A stretch of 33,590 nucleotides of DNA from NCBI GenBank assembly GCA_030433135.1, contig JAUILF010000014.1:1-33590 (forward strand), in the 5' to 3' direction. A model generated the notes under the pieces. The model searched no databases. It worked only from the letters and a program-made list of their open reading frames with translations, and was not told the origin of the DNA. The DNA is from Bacteroidia bacterium (GTDB lineage: Bacteria > Bacteroidota > Bacteroidia > Chitinophagales > Saprospiraceae). The position numbers and the translations under genes are program-made. This document shows, in pieces, positions 1-8,420 of this stretch. Every line of letters begins with the position of its first letter. The first letter of the stretch is position 1.

Positions 1-2
1 AA

Positions 3-2075
3 ATCAGCTGTAAGGTATTTAAGGAAAATGGTTGGGATCAGATTGTGGAAGACGCAACACTGGGTGACAGCAGTGCTCTTGCGCAGCTGGCTGCCCAATT
101 TGGCACCTATTATAAAGGATGGCTGGGACCACAGGGTGGCCTGGTTGATGCCCATGGAGTACCCTATCAATATGATATCGATTATATGGACAGCATGTGT
201 GTCTGTGCTGATACAATGTTACCTGTCAATACCTACGACCCTCAATTGGGATGGGTTACTGCTGATGCAGACAGGAGATATTGTTTCTACGAACCAGATC
301 CTATGGTCTTTTCACATGGGGGGATTGCAGTCAATTGTGCTGAAAATGTTCAGTGTACAGAGGAAGTCTGGTCGACTTTTGACCAATGCGGACAGGGAGC
401 GATCTACCGAAAATGGAAGATTTGGAGAGAATGTACCGGACTTGACAGCCTGGGACATGCTCAGGGCTCAGGTGACACTATAACAAAAACCCAGCGTATC
501 TGGGTGGGTAACAACTGTGATCTGGATCCGGGTATGTTTGATTTGCCTCAAGATACATCTGTAGAACTATGTGCTTTGCAGTATGATGGAAGTGGTAACG
601 TGGTTGGTCCGGCGCATCCTGACAGTGTAGGAAGACCGGAGTATACTTTCGATGATGACTGTCGAATAGTAGGTATCGGACACGTTGACAAAGTCCTGGA
701 AGTGATACCGGATGATACTTTTTGTTATAAGATTCTCAGAACCTGGTGTTTCGTTGATTGGTGTGCCTATGATAAGTCTTCGGGTCAAAGCATGGCGGAT
801 ACAGTATTCAAATACGATCAGACAATCTACGTGCAGTGTACCTGTACCTGTATTCTGGAATGCAGTGAGTTAATAGATACCAGTATCGCCTGTGAGGATA
901 TCCCGGATGATCTGGCAGACTTATATCCGCTCTTTGACGTACCGGATATCATACATGAGGATACAACCATGACTTGTGAAGATTTCTACCTGAGTGATAC
1001 CATCACTTTCGATACGACAGATTGTGGATTTGGCAGTATGACCCGAACCTGGTATCTGATGGATGAAGATGACGAACGAACGGATTCCTGTGATCAGACG
1101 ATCTATTTGAGTTTTGATTCGATTACCATTAATCGCAGGTATCGTTATGGAGGAGATGCGGAGCCTTTTAATTGTTCTGACTCCATGGTGCTTGATCCGG
1201 TTGAAATATTGGACGCCTGTCCCATTTTAGGGAGTTTTACCGTAATTAACGATTCACCCTATGCTGAATCTAACGGTAACGATGCAAGTGGGAACTATCC
1301 AGTGGGTGTACATTATGTGAATTATACGATCACCAGTGAATGTTTGGATACCATATATCTTGTTGACACTATTACCGTCATTGATGATGTGAATCCACTG
1401 GTTTCCGGTTTTAGTGATCCATGTGTCTCACTCATGGAGTGGCAGACCGATTTTAATAGTGATCCTTTGAATCCAAATATCAGAGATATGTTAGTTATTA
1501 CAGGAACCGATAATTGCATGCTCGATACGATATTACTTGTGGATTTTGATACTACGGTGTTTACAATGGACTCAATCGAATACAGATACATGTGGCAGGC
1601 AAGAGATTCGTCAGGTAATTTGTCTACAATTCTTGAGACCAGACTCCTTGTTTCTGATTCTTGCGAAATCAATCAGGCCAATATTGCAGGGGTGATTCAT
1701 AATGGACAGAGATCTCATGTTCGCGGTGGTGACAGGAAATACGATATGGCAGGTGACCCACACGCAGGTATCCGGTTGGATGCCAATGATCCTCCGGGTG
1801 GCCCGGATCAATCGGGGTACATCTTGCATCAAAACAGACCTAATCCATTCCGGGGTACCACCACCATTGCTTTCGAGCTACCGGGAGAAGGTGATGCCAC
1901 CGTCAGTATTTATGATCTGACCGGAAGGAGATTGAAGGTGATTGAAGGGCATTACACTCGTGGATACCATGAGGTCAATGTGGACCAGGCAGATTTGCAA
2001 ACGACAGGAATACTATACTATCGACTGGATACGAAAGATTTTACAGCGACTCGTAAAATGATATTGATGCGGTGA
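3..2075 (+). CDS. Secreted Cys-rich HYR-like protein with T9SS type A sorting domain (5' partial)
   Basis: The reading frame is open from the left edge, so the true start lies outside the window; the first internal start-like codon is a GTG at 45. The visible ~690 residues are acidic and rich in Cys, Asp and Thr, as in large extracellular Bacteroidota adhesin-type proteins. A segment encoded around 1216-1395 resembles a HYR (immunoglobulin-like) repeat: a YPVGVHYVNYTI stretch followed by DTITVIDDVNP. The last ~85 residues, from about 1816, match a type A sorting domain of the type IX secretion system: NRPNPF, then SIYDLTGRRLK, then a final GILYYRL...TRKMILMR. Such domains direct export across the outer membrane and are removed when cargo is attached to the surface or released. 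No catalytic domain is visible in this part; an enzyme domain could lie upstream. Surface or secreted location is confident, the specific role unknown. Confidence 0.85.
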   Translation: MSCKVFKENGWDQIVEDATLGDSSALAQLAAQFGTYYKGWLGPQGGLVDAHGVPYQYDIDYMDSMCVCADTMLPVNTYDPQLGWVTADADRRYCFYEPDPMVFSHGGIAVNCAENVQCTEEVWSTFDQCGQGAIYRKWKIWRECTGLDSLGHAQGSGDTITKTQRIWVGNNCDLDPGMFDLPQDTSVELCALQYDGSGNVVGPAHPDSVGRPEYTFDDDCRIVGIGHVDKVLEVIPDDTFCYKILRTWCFVDWCAYDKSSGQSMADTVFKYDQTIYVQCTCTCILECSELIDTSIACEDIPDDLADLYPLFDVPDIIHEDTTMTCEDFYLSDTITFDTTDCGFGSMTRTWYLMDEDDERTDSCDQTIYLSFDSITINRRYRYGGDAEPFNCSDSMVLDPVEILDACPILGSFTVINDSPYAESNGNDASGNYPVGVHYVNYTITSECLDTIYLVDTITVIDDVNPLVSGFSDPCVSLMEWQTDFNSDPLNPNIRDMLVITGTDNCMLDTILLVDFDTTVFTMDSIEYRYMWQARDSSGNLSTILETRLLVSDSCEINQANIAGVIHNGQRSHVRGGDRKYDMAGDPHAGIRLDANDPPGGPDQSGYILHQNRPNPFRGTTTIAFELPGEGDATVSIYDLTGRRLKVIEGHYTRGYHEVNVDQADLQTTGILYYRLDTKDFTATRKMILMR

Positions 2076-2135
2076 TATTCGTAGATGGGAATGAACGGGA
2101 AATTCAGTTGCATTTTTTCCCGGGTTAGTTGAATG

Positions 2136-2169
2136 AATGCGGGTAGGTATAAGCAGGCTTACCCGCATT
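2136..2169. terminator. Bidirectional intrinsic terminator between convergent genes
   Basis: A perfect 10-bp inverted repeat (AATGCGGGTA at 2136-2145, TACCCGCATT at 2160-2169) with a 14-nt loop is followed by TTTC on the plus strand. It lies between the stop of the T9SS cargo gene and the minus-strand 287-residue gene ending at 2186, so it could serve both. A second, weaker dyad (CGGGAAA...TTTCCCG) lies just upstream at about 2096-2122. Confidence 0.75.
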
Positions 2170-2185
2170 TTCATATTCCATGGTA

Positions 2186-3049
2186 TCACGAGTCTTCCAG
2201 GACTCTTACGGTGATGGTACCCTTTTTGGGTTGCCAGTCACGGATGACCATTAATGGCAGAGCTGAGAGGCCATTTCTCAATTGATCCATCTGTTTGGAT
2301 TTTAACTTGACGGGCAGCCTGAAATCTACTGCGGTTACTTCTCCCAGGTCTGATATCTGGATTTGGACAGAAAATTTCTTGTTCTTTAATTTTCCCCTAA
2401 ACCCCCTGAGATCCAGGCAATAGGGAAAGTATTCTTCAAAAGAATCTGTATAGGGATAAAAATTGGCCGCAGTGTCTGCTTCGATGTCCCAGGTAACCTG
2501 GTACTGCGAATAATACTCCTTTGACAGAGTCTTGGACAACCCGCGTCTCACCACCTCAAAATCATCTCGTGGTGGTTTTAAAATATCGCTCACTGTGGGG
2601 TGGTATTCTAATGTTTCAAAGAAGTATAGGGGAATTTGCTGTGCCACATTCTTTGCCAGGCTTTCAAAAGTCCCTTTCGGTGTGGTCAGGATTCTCTTGC
2701 TTTCATTCAGAAGGAGGTAGACTTTTTCACCCTTTCGTACAGTGAGCGAAATGGCAGGATTTCCCTTGGCATACTGGTAAACGAACAGATCAGCAAAAAA
2801 CAATTGATCGGGATCACTGATATTCTCAAGCAGTATATTGGTATCCCAAACGGTATCATTTTGCCGGGCAAAACCATCCGCTATGATTTTCCTGAGGGGT
2901 AGCAGATCAAACTTGGGATCCTCAAAGCCATCACCCTGCAGGACGTTGACTTTTAAAACTACCTGTTCGGCATATACCGGAAGTGAACCTGCCCAAAGAC
3001 AGGTAACAAAAAGGGTACATCTGAGTAAGAATGCATACATGGTTGCCAT
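2186..3049 (-). CDS. Exported protein of unknown function
   Basis: 287 residues with an N-terminal signal peptide (hydrophobic FLLRCTLFVTCLWAGSLPVYA, likely cleavage after about residue 27), so probably periplasmic or envelope-located. I do not recognise the family. The last ~70 residues (KFSVQIQISDLGEVTAVDF ... WQPKKGTITVRVLEDS) loosely resemble a TonB-C-like fold: a strand, a 'G-V-hydrophobic' turn, a helix with spaced Leu, then a W-x-P-x-x-x-G turn and a final strand. That is a pattern impression only. An alternative start at residue 4 is possible. The gene converges with the T9SS cargo gene and is separated by about 80 bp from the next minus-strand gene upstream, so the two may or may not be co-transcribed. 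Confidence 0.7.
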   Translation of the reverse strand: MATMYAFLLRCTLFVTCLWAGSLPVYAEQVVLKVNVLQGDGFEDPKFDLLPLRKIIADGFARQNDTVWDTNILLENISDPDQLFFADLFVYQYAKGNPAISLTVRKGEKVYLLLNESKRILTTPKGTFESLAKNVAQQIPLYFFETLEYHPTVSDILKPPRDDFEVVRRGLSKTLSKEYYSQYQVTWDIEADTAANFYPYTDSFEEYFPYCLDLRGFRGKLKNKKFSVQIQISDLGEVTAVDFRLPVKLKSKQMDQLRNGLSALPLMVIRDWQPKKGTITVRVLEDS

Positions 3050-3063
3050 TTGAGCTGAACTGG

Positions 3064-3071
3064 CAAAGGTA
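3064..3071 (-). promoter_or_regulatory. Possible Bacteroidota -7 element
   Basis: The minus strand reads TACCTTTG, an exact match to the Bacteroidota -7 consensus TAnnTTTG, about 14 nt upstream of the 287-residue gene. No well-spaced -33 TTTG is visible (the nearest lies only about 12 nt away), so this is weak. Confidence 0.25.
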
Positions 3072-3127
3072 GCAGTTTAGCAACAAACTGCACTTGTAGT
3101 CTTTTACTCCATGGATGCTGTCTGAGC

Positions 3128-4009
3128 TTACATCAGTTTCTCCTTAAAGAAATCGATGGTGCGGTCCCAGGCCAGTTTGGCAGCATCCGGTTTATACCTT
3201 GGTGTGGTGTCGTTGTGAAATCCATGATTGGCATTCTCATACATATACATGGTATATTCCTTGTCATGTTCCTTGAGTGCCGCTTCATAGTCAGGCCAGC
3301 CTTCATTGACTCTGGTGTCCAGTTCACCGTATTGAAGCAGGAGTGGTGCCTGAATCCTGGCCACATCTTCTTCATCGGGTTGACCACCGTAAAATGGTAC
3401 AGCTGCGGCCAGATCAGGCACTTCAACCGCCATCATATTGGAAATCCAACCCCCAAAGCAGAAGCCAACTACTCCGATTTTACCCGTACATTCATCGTGA
3501 TTCTTCAGATAGTTGAATGCTGCTATGAAATCATTTAGCATTTCTCCACGGTCTCGCTGTCGTTGCATGGTTCTGCCCTCATCATCATTTCCGGGATAAC
3601 CTCCGAGGGGAGTGAGAGCATCAGGTGCGATAGAAATAAATCCGGCAATGGCGGCCCTTCGCCCCACATCGGCAATGTATGGATTCAGACCCCGGTTTTC
3701 ATGTACAACCACGATTCCCGGCAACTTGCCATCAGCGTCGACGGGTCGTGAAAGCTGGGCCTTCATCTCACCTCCGCCATCAGGTGAATCATACATAATA
3801 TATTCCGTTTTCAGACGTGGGTCATCCTCGGATATTTGCACATTGTCCTGGTATTTGGGTAGGAGGTAGTCAAGAATAGCCGGCACAGTAAGCCCGCCTA
3901 CCGCATAGGCACCCAGGCTGTCCACAAATTCCCGGCGATCAATGCGGTTATGTACGTAATAGTCGTAGAGGTCGTACACCTCCTGTTTGAGATCAATATC
4001 CTTTTTCAT
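3128..4009 (-). CDS. Dienelactone hydrolase family protein (YghX-like)
   Basis: 293 residues of alpha/beta-hydrolase fold. The nucleophile elbow is GFCFGG at residues 182-187, with Cys184 as nucleophile, as in dienelactone hydrolase (carboxymethylenebutenolidase). The other expected elements are present: VVHENRG (about 101-107) with Glu104, Asp231 in YGELDTRVN, and His262 in NANHGFH. The N-terminus has a DRREF stretch (about 24-28) followed by a small-residue and hydrophobic segment, as in YghX-type members. It looks like a degenerate Tat-like signal, so export is possible but not clear. These enzymes hydrolyse activated ester or lactone bonds; the physiological substrate of this subfamily is usually unknown. 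The start at 4009 fits the lysine-rich N-terminus. The ~230 bp to the divergent sigma gene probably hold both promoters. Confidence 0.9.
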   Translation of the reverse strand: MKKDIDLKQEVYDLYDYYVHNRIDRREFVDSLGAYAVGGLTVPAILDYLLPKYQDNVQISEDDPRLKTEYIMYDSPDGGGEMKAQLSRPVDADGKLPGIVVVHENRGLNPYIADVGRRAAIAGFISIAPDALTPLGGYPGNDDEGRTMQRQRDRGEMLNDFIAAFNYLKNHDECTGKIGVVGFCFGGWISNMMAVEVPDLAAAVPFYGGQPDEEDVARIQAPLLLQYGELDTRVNEGWPDYEAALKEHDKEYTMYMYENANHGFHNDTTPRYKPDAAKLAWDRTIDFFKEKLM

Positions 4010-4241
4010 GATATAGTACTTAGGTTAAATGTTCATCCGTTGAGACTTCAAACAATTGGTTTGGATGAAAATGGCTTGGTGGCAGGATCTTAAAATAAGA
4101 TAAAATCATCAATTAGTGACATTAATAAGTTGTGGGAGACCAAAATGCATACGAGCTTGGGAAAATAGAATGTGAATGTTATACATGGAGATATCAGAAT
4201 GGATAAAATGTTAACTTTTAAACACTAATGCATACTTAGGT

Positions 4242-4760
4242 ATGAAAAGTGAATTGTCCACTGATCGCGAAATTGAGCATCTCTACCTCGAGTTTAGAGC
4301 CGAATTTTTACGCAATACGGCAAAATATAACCTCGATGAGGAGCAACGAGTGGACATTTATCAGGATGCCTTTATTGTACTCTATGAGTTAATCAAGACT
4401 CATCCTGACAAAGTGGAGAAAGGGGTCAAAAATTATCTTTTCGGAATAGGCAGAAATATGATTTTGGATCGAATCAAGTCAGAGATAAAAGAAAGAAAAG
4501 TCAAGGAAGATATGGCCCAGAATGTCCCCATTGAAGCATTCGAAATGCCGGTGGATCAACAAATGAACCCTTTGCAAAAGAAGATGCAAAAGGGTCTGGA
4601 GCAGTTGTCCGCTGGATGCCGGGAAATCCTGGTCTTATTTTACTTTCGGCAATACAGTATAGCAGAAATTCAGACCAGTATGAATCACAGGTCTGAAAAC
4701 GTGACCAAAAGTCATAAATCGAGGTGCTTGAAGAAACTGAAGGAGTTGGTTAAATCTTAA
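4242..4760 (+). CDS. ECF-type RNA polymerase sigma factor
   Basis: 172 residues. Region 2 spans about residues 15-85, with the core-binding DIYQDAFIVLYEL helix and the -10-recognition-like NYLFGIGRNMILDRIK segment. Region 4 spans about 112-170, with LSAGCREILVLFYFRQYSIAEI followed by a recognition helix with basic residues (NVTKSHKSRCLKKLKEL). There is no extra sensory domain. The stop is 16 bp before the start of a single-pass membrane protein, the usual place for an anti-sigma factor, and the two are probably one operon. A TPR-CHAT protein converges on this operon from the other strand, suggesting the sigma factor belongs to an envelope or proteolysis circuit. The regulon is not deducible here. 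Confidence 0.9.
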   Translation: MKSELSTDREIEHLYLEFRAEFLRNTAKYNLDEEQRVDIYQDAFIVLYELIKTHPDKVEKGVKNYLFGIGRNMILDRIKSEIKERKVKEDMAQNVPIEAFEMPVDQQMNPLQKKMQKGLEQLSAGCREILVLFYFRQYSIAEIQTSMNHRSENVTKSHKSRCLKKLKELVKS

Positions 4761-4776
4761 ACTAAACATTTGCCTC

Positions 4777-5523
4777 ATGAATGAGGAAGTACATTGGGAA
4801 GACATTGTGGCAAAAGTTTTTCGAAGAGAAGAACTTACCGATACTGAGGCATCCTGGTGGGCTCAAAACCGGGACACAGCCGAAGTGAAGGAAGAATGGG
4901 AGTTTCTGACGAATCTACACGATCCATTATTACGGGAAAACAGGGTACTCCTGAAAAAGCAGCTACAAAGTTTTGAAAATAAGCAACCTGCAAAGGCTTT
5001 GAACAACCGGACAGGTAAATTGCGATCAATGTTTGTCCGTAGTTGGCGTTATGCAGCCGCAGTATTATTATTGATAGTTGCCGGTGTGCTCATATGGCAA
5101 AACCAGGAGGCTGACTATGTTTCCGAGTATTTCGAGCCCTATCCAAACATTATCAACCCCGTATTAAAAGGAGATCCCTCCTCCCGGAATCCGATTGAGC
5201 TGGCTATGAGTGCCTATGAGAATCAGGAGTACGAAAGCGCCATTTCTTATTTTCAACAGATTAATGCACCCAGTGATACTATTCGTTTCTACCAGGGTAA
5301 TGCCTACCTGGGTATAGACCAGCCCGCGCAAGCCCTGTTTTTATTTGAGGATCTGGTCTCTTCCTCCTCCCGTTTTGGCGGTGAGTCGCAGTGGTTTCAG
5401 ACATTGTCTTTGGTAGCCCTTGACAGAGACCAGGAAGCTGTGGCTATTCTTGAATCCATGGCTCAGGATGAAGACCATCCCTACTATGCAGAAGCTCGTG
5501 ATCTCCTCGAGAAAATAAAATAA
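4777..5523 (+). CDS. Membrane TPR protein, probable anti-sigma-like regulator
   Basis: 248 residues. An acidic, Trp-containing N-terminal ~50 residues resemble the short sigma-binding segment of Bacteroidota anti-sigma proteins (weak match). One transmembrane helix follows at about 91-107 (RYAAAVLLLIVAGVLIWQ). The C-terminal 105 residues are TPR-like helices (AMSAYENQEYESAISYFQQI, GNAYLGIDQPAQALFLFEDL). The basic residues before the helix predict cytoplasmic N-terminus and periplasmic TPR. With the sigma gene 16 bp upstream, the simplest reading is a transmembrane partner that holds the sigma factor and senses through the TPR part. A CCTCAT-GA-ATGAGG dyad covers the start codon. The last 40 bp overlap the 3' end of the convergent CHAT gene. 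Confidence 0.75.
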   Translation: MNEEVHWEDIVAKVFRREELTDTEASWWAQNRDTAEVKEEWEFLTNLHDPLLRENRVLLKKQLQSFENKQPAKALNNRTGKLRSMFVRSWRYAAAVLLLIVAGVLIWQNQEADYVSEYFEPYPNIINPVLKGDPSSRNPIELAMSAYENQEYESAISYFQQINAPSDTIRFYQGNAYLGIDQPAQALFLFEDLVSSSSRFGGESQWFQTLSLVALDRDQEAVAILESMAQDEDHPYYAEARDLLEKIK

Positions 5524-8312
5524 CCGACAACCAGCAGGACTCCTGCCACCCATACCCAAATGAATGATAACCTGTTAGCAGGGACCACGGAAAAGGGATC
5601 TCCCGACTGGACCAGGGCTGCCCAATAAAAGGGGTGAGCCAACTCCGGTGCCCTGGTGTTGTCAAGGTATTGCAGTTTAGCTGTGCTTAAGGCCTGATCC
5701 TGGGCTCCTGATGAGCTCAGATCCTGGTAAAAATATTGCAAGATCTCAGCTGTAGACCGTGAAGAGATGTGCCAAAGGCTCATCAGTATTGATTTACTGC
5801 CGGCATAAGCAAAAGCGTGGCCCAGGCTCTGGATTCCCTCCCCTTTAGAGAGAACCCCCGAACCCGTTTGGCAGGCACTCAGTACCATCAATTGACTGGG
5901 AATGGATTGATTATAGATCTCTATAGCATGCAAACGAGCGGCTTTAACATCACCTGCTGTGGGATAGAACTGCAGGTAGGAAAGACCTGGATTTTGATCA
6001 TCAGCCGATCCGTGTAGTGATAAATGGATGATTTGATACTGCCGCTCTTTCTGAAGAAAATTTTCCCTGGTGGCATCAGCATTTAGAATGAGATCACCAC
6101 CAATAATTTCTTTGCAGTCTCGGACTTCCTCCAGGGCATGATGCATTGATGCCAGTTGCAGCGTGTCCAGGTTCCGGTAATCCGATGCCATTCCCAGGAA
6201 CCTGTTGCCTTTTTCCCGGGCAGTACTTTTTTGTAACATCAGCACGGGAATGGAGGCTGCATAGCCCAGGACGTAGTCCCTGACCAGATATTCGGCATCA
6301 TGGTAGTTTAATGGGGGGTCTCCTTTGGCGTTTGGACTGATCAATGCCTCAAAAGGTACGGTAGCCAGGATGTCATCCGGGATAATTCGCACTTTATCGT
6401 GATTTTTGGCAGGCAGGACAGGACTCAGGAGGAATTGGCTCAGATCCATGGCATTTTGACTATAGTCCGCAACCGGAGTCTCAGCATTTTTCAGGTGATT
6501 CAAATACCGCTCCGTGAGAGTGCGTAGCTCATTACTGGCTCCCAGGCAATGAAATGAGTACTGTTTGTCATCCAGCGAAATAACATAAACTTCATCGCTT
6601 CCGACGAAGTATTCAATCAGGACTTCCAGGCTATCAACAAGGTGATCCCGTAGGAAGGAGATCTGGTGGAGATTAGAGTTCGCACCGCTGTGTAGCTGGC
6701 TAACAAACGGGAAAATGGAATCTCTTAACTGGGTGATGGAAGCTCGATGTTGTAATATGGTGTCTCGACTTTTTGCCATAACCGCTGTGTTATCGGAGAG
6801 CCATATTTTTTCTTCGAGATTTCCGATTTGCCGATAGAGATCCCTTTCCCGATCAATCAGGGATTTAATCAGTGGGTCATCATCTGTTATCTGATTCTCG
6901 GTCAGGGCATCGAAAAGCAGCATAGATCTGGATGCATTGAGATACGAGATCGCTCGTTCGATATGGGTGGATTTCTCCGATAGCTCAAATTGTCGATATT
7001 GGATTCTCACTGCAAGTTCATAGTAATCCCGGGAAGATTTTAGAAGTTGATTTTTTGAGTTCCGGTCTGAAATCCGGAGTCGTTGATCTTGCACAAAATT
7101 CAGTAGGCTGCCGCATGTTGCTGCAGCTTCAGTGTAGCGGGTAAGCCCTTCAAGACAAAGTCCCTTTTTATACAGTGCATCCATCAAAGTTGACCGGTTG
7201 CCCAGAGTAAGATCGTCGGGATCCGGGTTTTGAGTTATATCGATCAGTTCACGGTCAATACATTTTTGATCAATGGCTTTCTGGTATAGTTCCAAAGCGG
7301 CTTTATAATTCTCCTGGGTCCGGTACAGATCTCCTGCTTCGATCAGTGTTTCTGCAAGGTATACTGCAAATGCAGGGTCCTGACTAAAAATATCAATGGC
7401 CTGCTGGCTGTAATCAAGAGCGCGTTCAAACCTTCCCTTGCGACTGTTGGGCAGGATCAGATTATTATAGCCAAAAGCAATCATAAGATCCCGGTCTTGC
7501 AGTGCGGTGTTGATCTGTAAAGAGTTCTCCAAATGGTAAATCGCACTGTCATCCTGTGTGCTGGCAATGTAAGCCACACCCAGATTGTTGTGGGCATTGG
7601 CCAGGTCGATCTGTTGTTGTACATCATCATAAGGAGAAGCCAGGACCTGATTCATATTCAGTCTGGCATATTGAAGCATTTTATCCGGATTTTCCAGGTC
7701 TTTATATACATCAAAAAGCCGGGTAGTAATATTGATCAGCTGACCGGGTTGGTCCGGATAGAGTTCTCCTTTGATCTGATAGGATTGAAGCAGGTACTCT
7801 TCAGCACTCTGCATGTCACCTGTCAGCCGGCTGACCATTCCCAGGCTTTCATACACTCTTCCCAGGTTGTGCAGGTCGCGTTGGGCCTGGGTGTTTAGAA
7901 GCTCTAGTGCCTGAAGCAAGGATTCAGTAGCCTGCGTGTACTGGTGCAGGGTTAAATAAGCATTGGCGATATTGATATAGGTTTTGACAATGTCGATGTG
8001 GTTTGCTGGCAGAAAGGTTTTTCGAATCCGGATAGCTTCATTCCAGGCCACAATAGCATCCTGTCTATGGCGAAGCAGATAATGACTGACTCCCAGGCGA
8101 TGATAAACCAGAGCAGCAACCGAGTCGTGTTGATCAGCAGAAAGATATTCGTCGATAATCTCCTGCAGCAATTGACTGGCTTTTTCGTGAGAGCGCTCTG
8201 ATTGGAAATCCAACGCTGTTTGTAGTAAAAGGGAAACTGAATCTACCTGGCTTAATACCGGAAAGAAACCTAAAAGTGATACGCAAATGATTGCGATTCC
8301 CTTGTATTTCAC
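5484..8312 (-). CDS. Exported, membrane-anchored TPR-CHAT caspase-like protein
   Basis: 942 residues. A signal peptide (1-21, IAIICVSLLGFFPVLSQ) is followed by a long array of TPR-type helical repeats to about 460, a helical linker, and a CHAT domain at about 620-905. CHAT is a caspase/separase-like cysteine peptidase fold; both catalytic residues are visible, His767 in IIHLSLHGSA and Cys814 in LSACQTGSGVLSKGEGI, so it should be an active endopeptidase or a close relative. A C-terminal transmembrane helix (about 916-934) with an RRSR tail predicts anchoring in the inner membrane with TPR and CHAT on the periplasmic side. The TPR array probably recruits a partner. The gene converges with, and overlaps by 40 bp, the membrane TPR protein of the sigma operon, and diverges from the histidine kinase at 8421. 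Substrate unknown. Confidence 0.88.
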   Translation of the reverse strand: MKYKGIAIICVSLLGFFPVLSQVDSVSLLLQTALDFQSERSHEKASQLLQEIIDEYLSADQHDSVAALVYHRLGVSHYLLRHRQDAIVAWNEAIRIRKTFLPANHIDIVKTYINIANAYLTLHQYTQATESLLQALELLNTQAQRDLHNLGRVYESLGMVSRLTGDMQSAEEYLLQSYQIKGELYPDQPGQLINITTRLFDVYKDLENPDKMLQYARLNMNQVLASPYDDVQQQIDLANAHNNLGVAYIASTQDDSAIYHLENSLQINTALQDRDLMIAFGYNNLILPNSRKGRFERALDYSQQAIDIFSQDPAFAVYLAETLIEAGDLYRTQENYKAALELYQKAIDQKCIDRELIDITQNPDPDDLTLGNRSTLMDALYKKGLCLEGLTRYTEAAATCGSLLNFVQDQRLRISDRNSKNQLLKSSRDYYELAVRIQYRQFELSEKSTHIERAISYLNASRSMLLFDALTENQITDDDPLIKSLIDRERDLYRQIGNLEEKIWLSDNTAVMAKSRDTILQHRASITQLRDSIFPFVSQLHSGANSNLHQISFLRDHLVDSLEVLIEYFVGSDEVYVISLDDKQYSFHCLGASNELRTLTERYLNHLKNAETPVADYSQNAMDLSQFLLSPVLPAKNHDKVRIIPDDILATVPFEALISPNAKGDPPLNYHDAEYLVRDYVLGYAASIPVLMLQKSTAREKGNRFLGMASDYRNLDTLQLASMHHALEEVRDCKEIIGGDLILNADATRENFLQKERQYQIIHLSLHGSADDQNPGLSYLQFYPTAGDVKAARLHAIEIYNQSIPSQLMVLSACQTGSGVLSKGEGIQSLGHAFAYAGSKSILMSLWHISSRSTAEILQYFYQDLSSSGAQDQALSTAKLQYLDNTRAPELAHPFYWAALVQSGDPFSVVPANRLSFIWVWVAGVLLVVGYFIFSRRSRASA

Positions 8313-8420
8313 TTGATTGAGGCTATTGTGGTTTCATAATTTACAAAAACCTTGCGCTATATTGGCACTGAACAAAAAGGAAGGGGGTAATTACTTTCTG
8401 AAGCGTATATTGGGGATGAC

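Noticed and set aside
3128-4009. Confident Tat-exported enzyme based on the DRREF stretch
   Set aside because: The following segment is only weakly hydrophobic and the motif is about 25 residues in; export left open.
4773-4786. CCTCAT-GA-ATGAGG dyad over the start codon of the membrane TPR gene
   Set aside because: A 2-nt loop cannot form a stable RNA hairpin; likely coincidence with the coding sequence.
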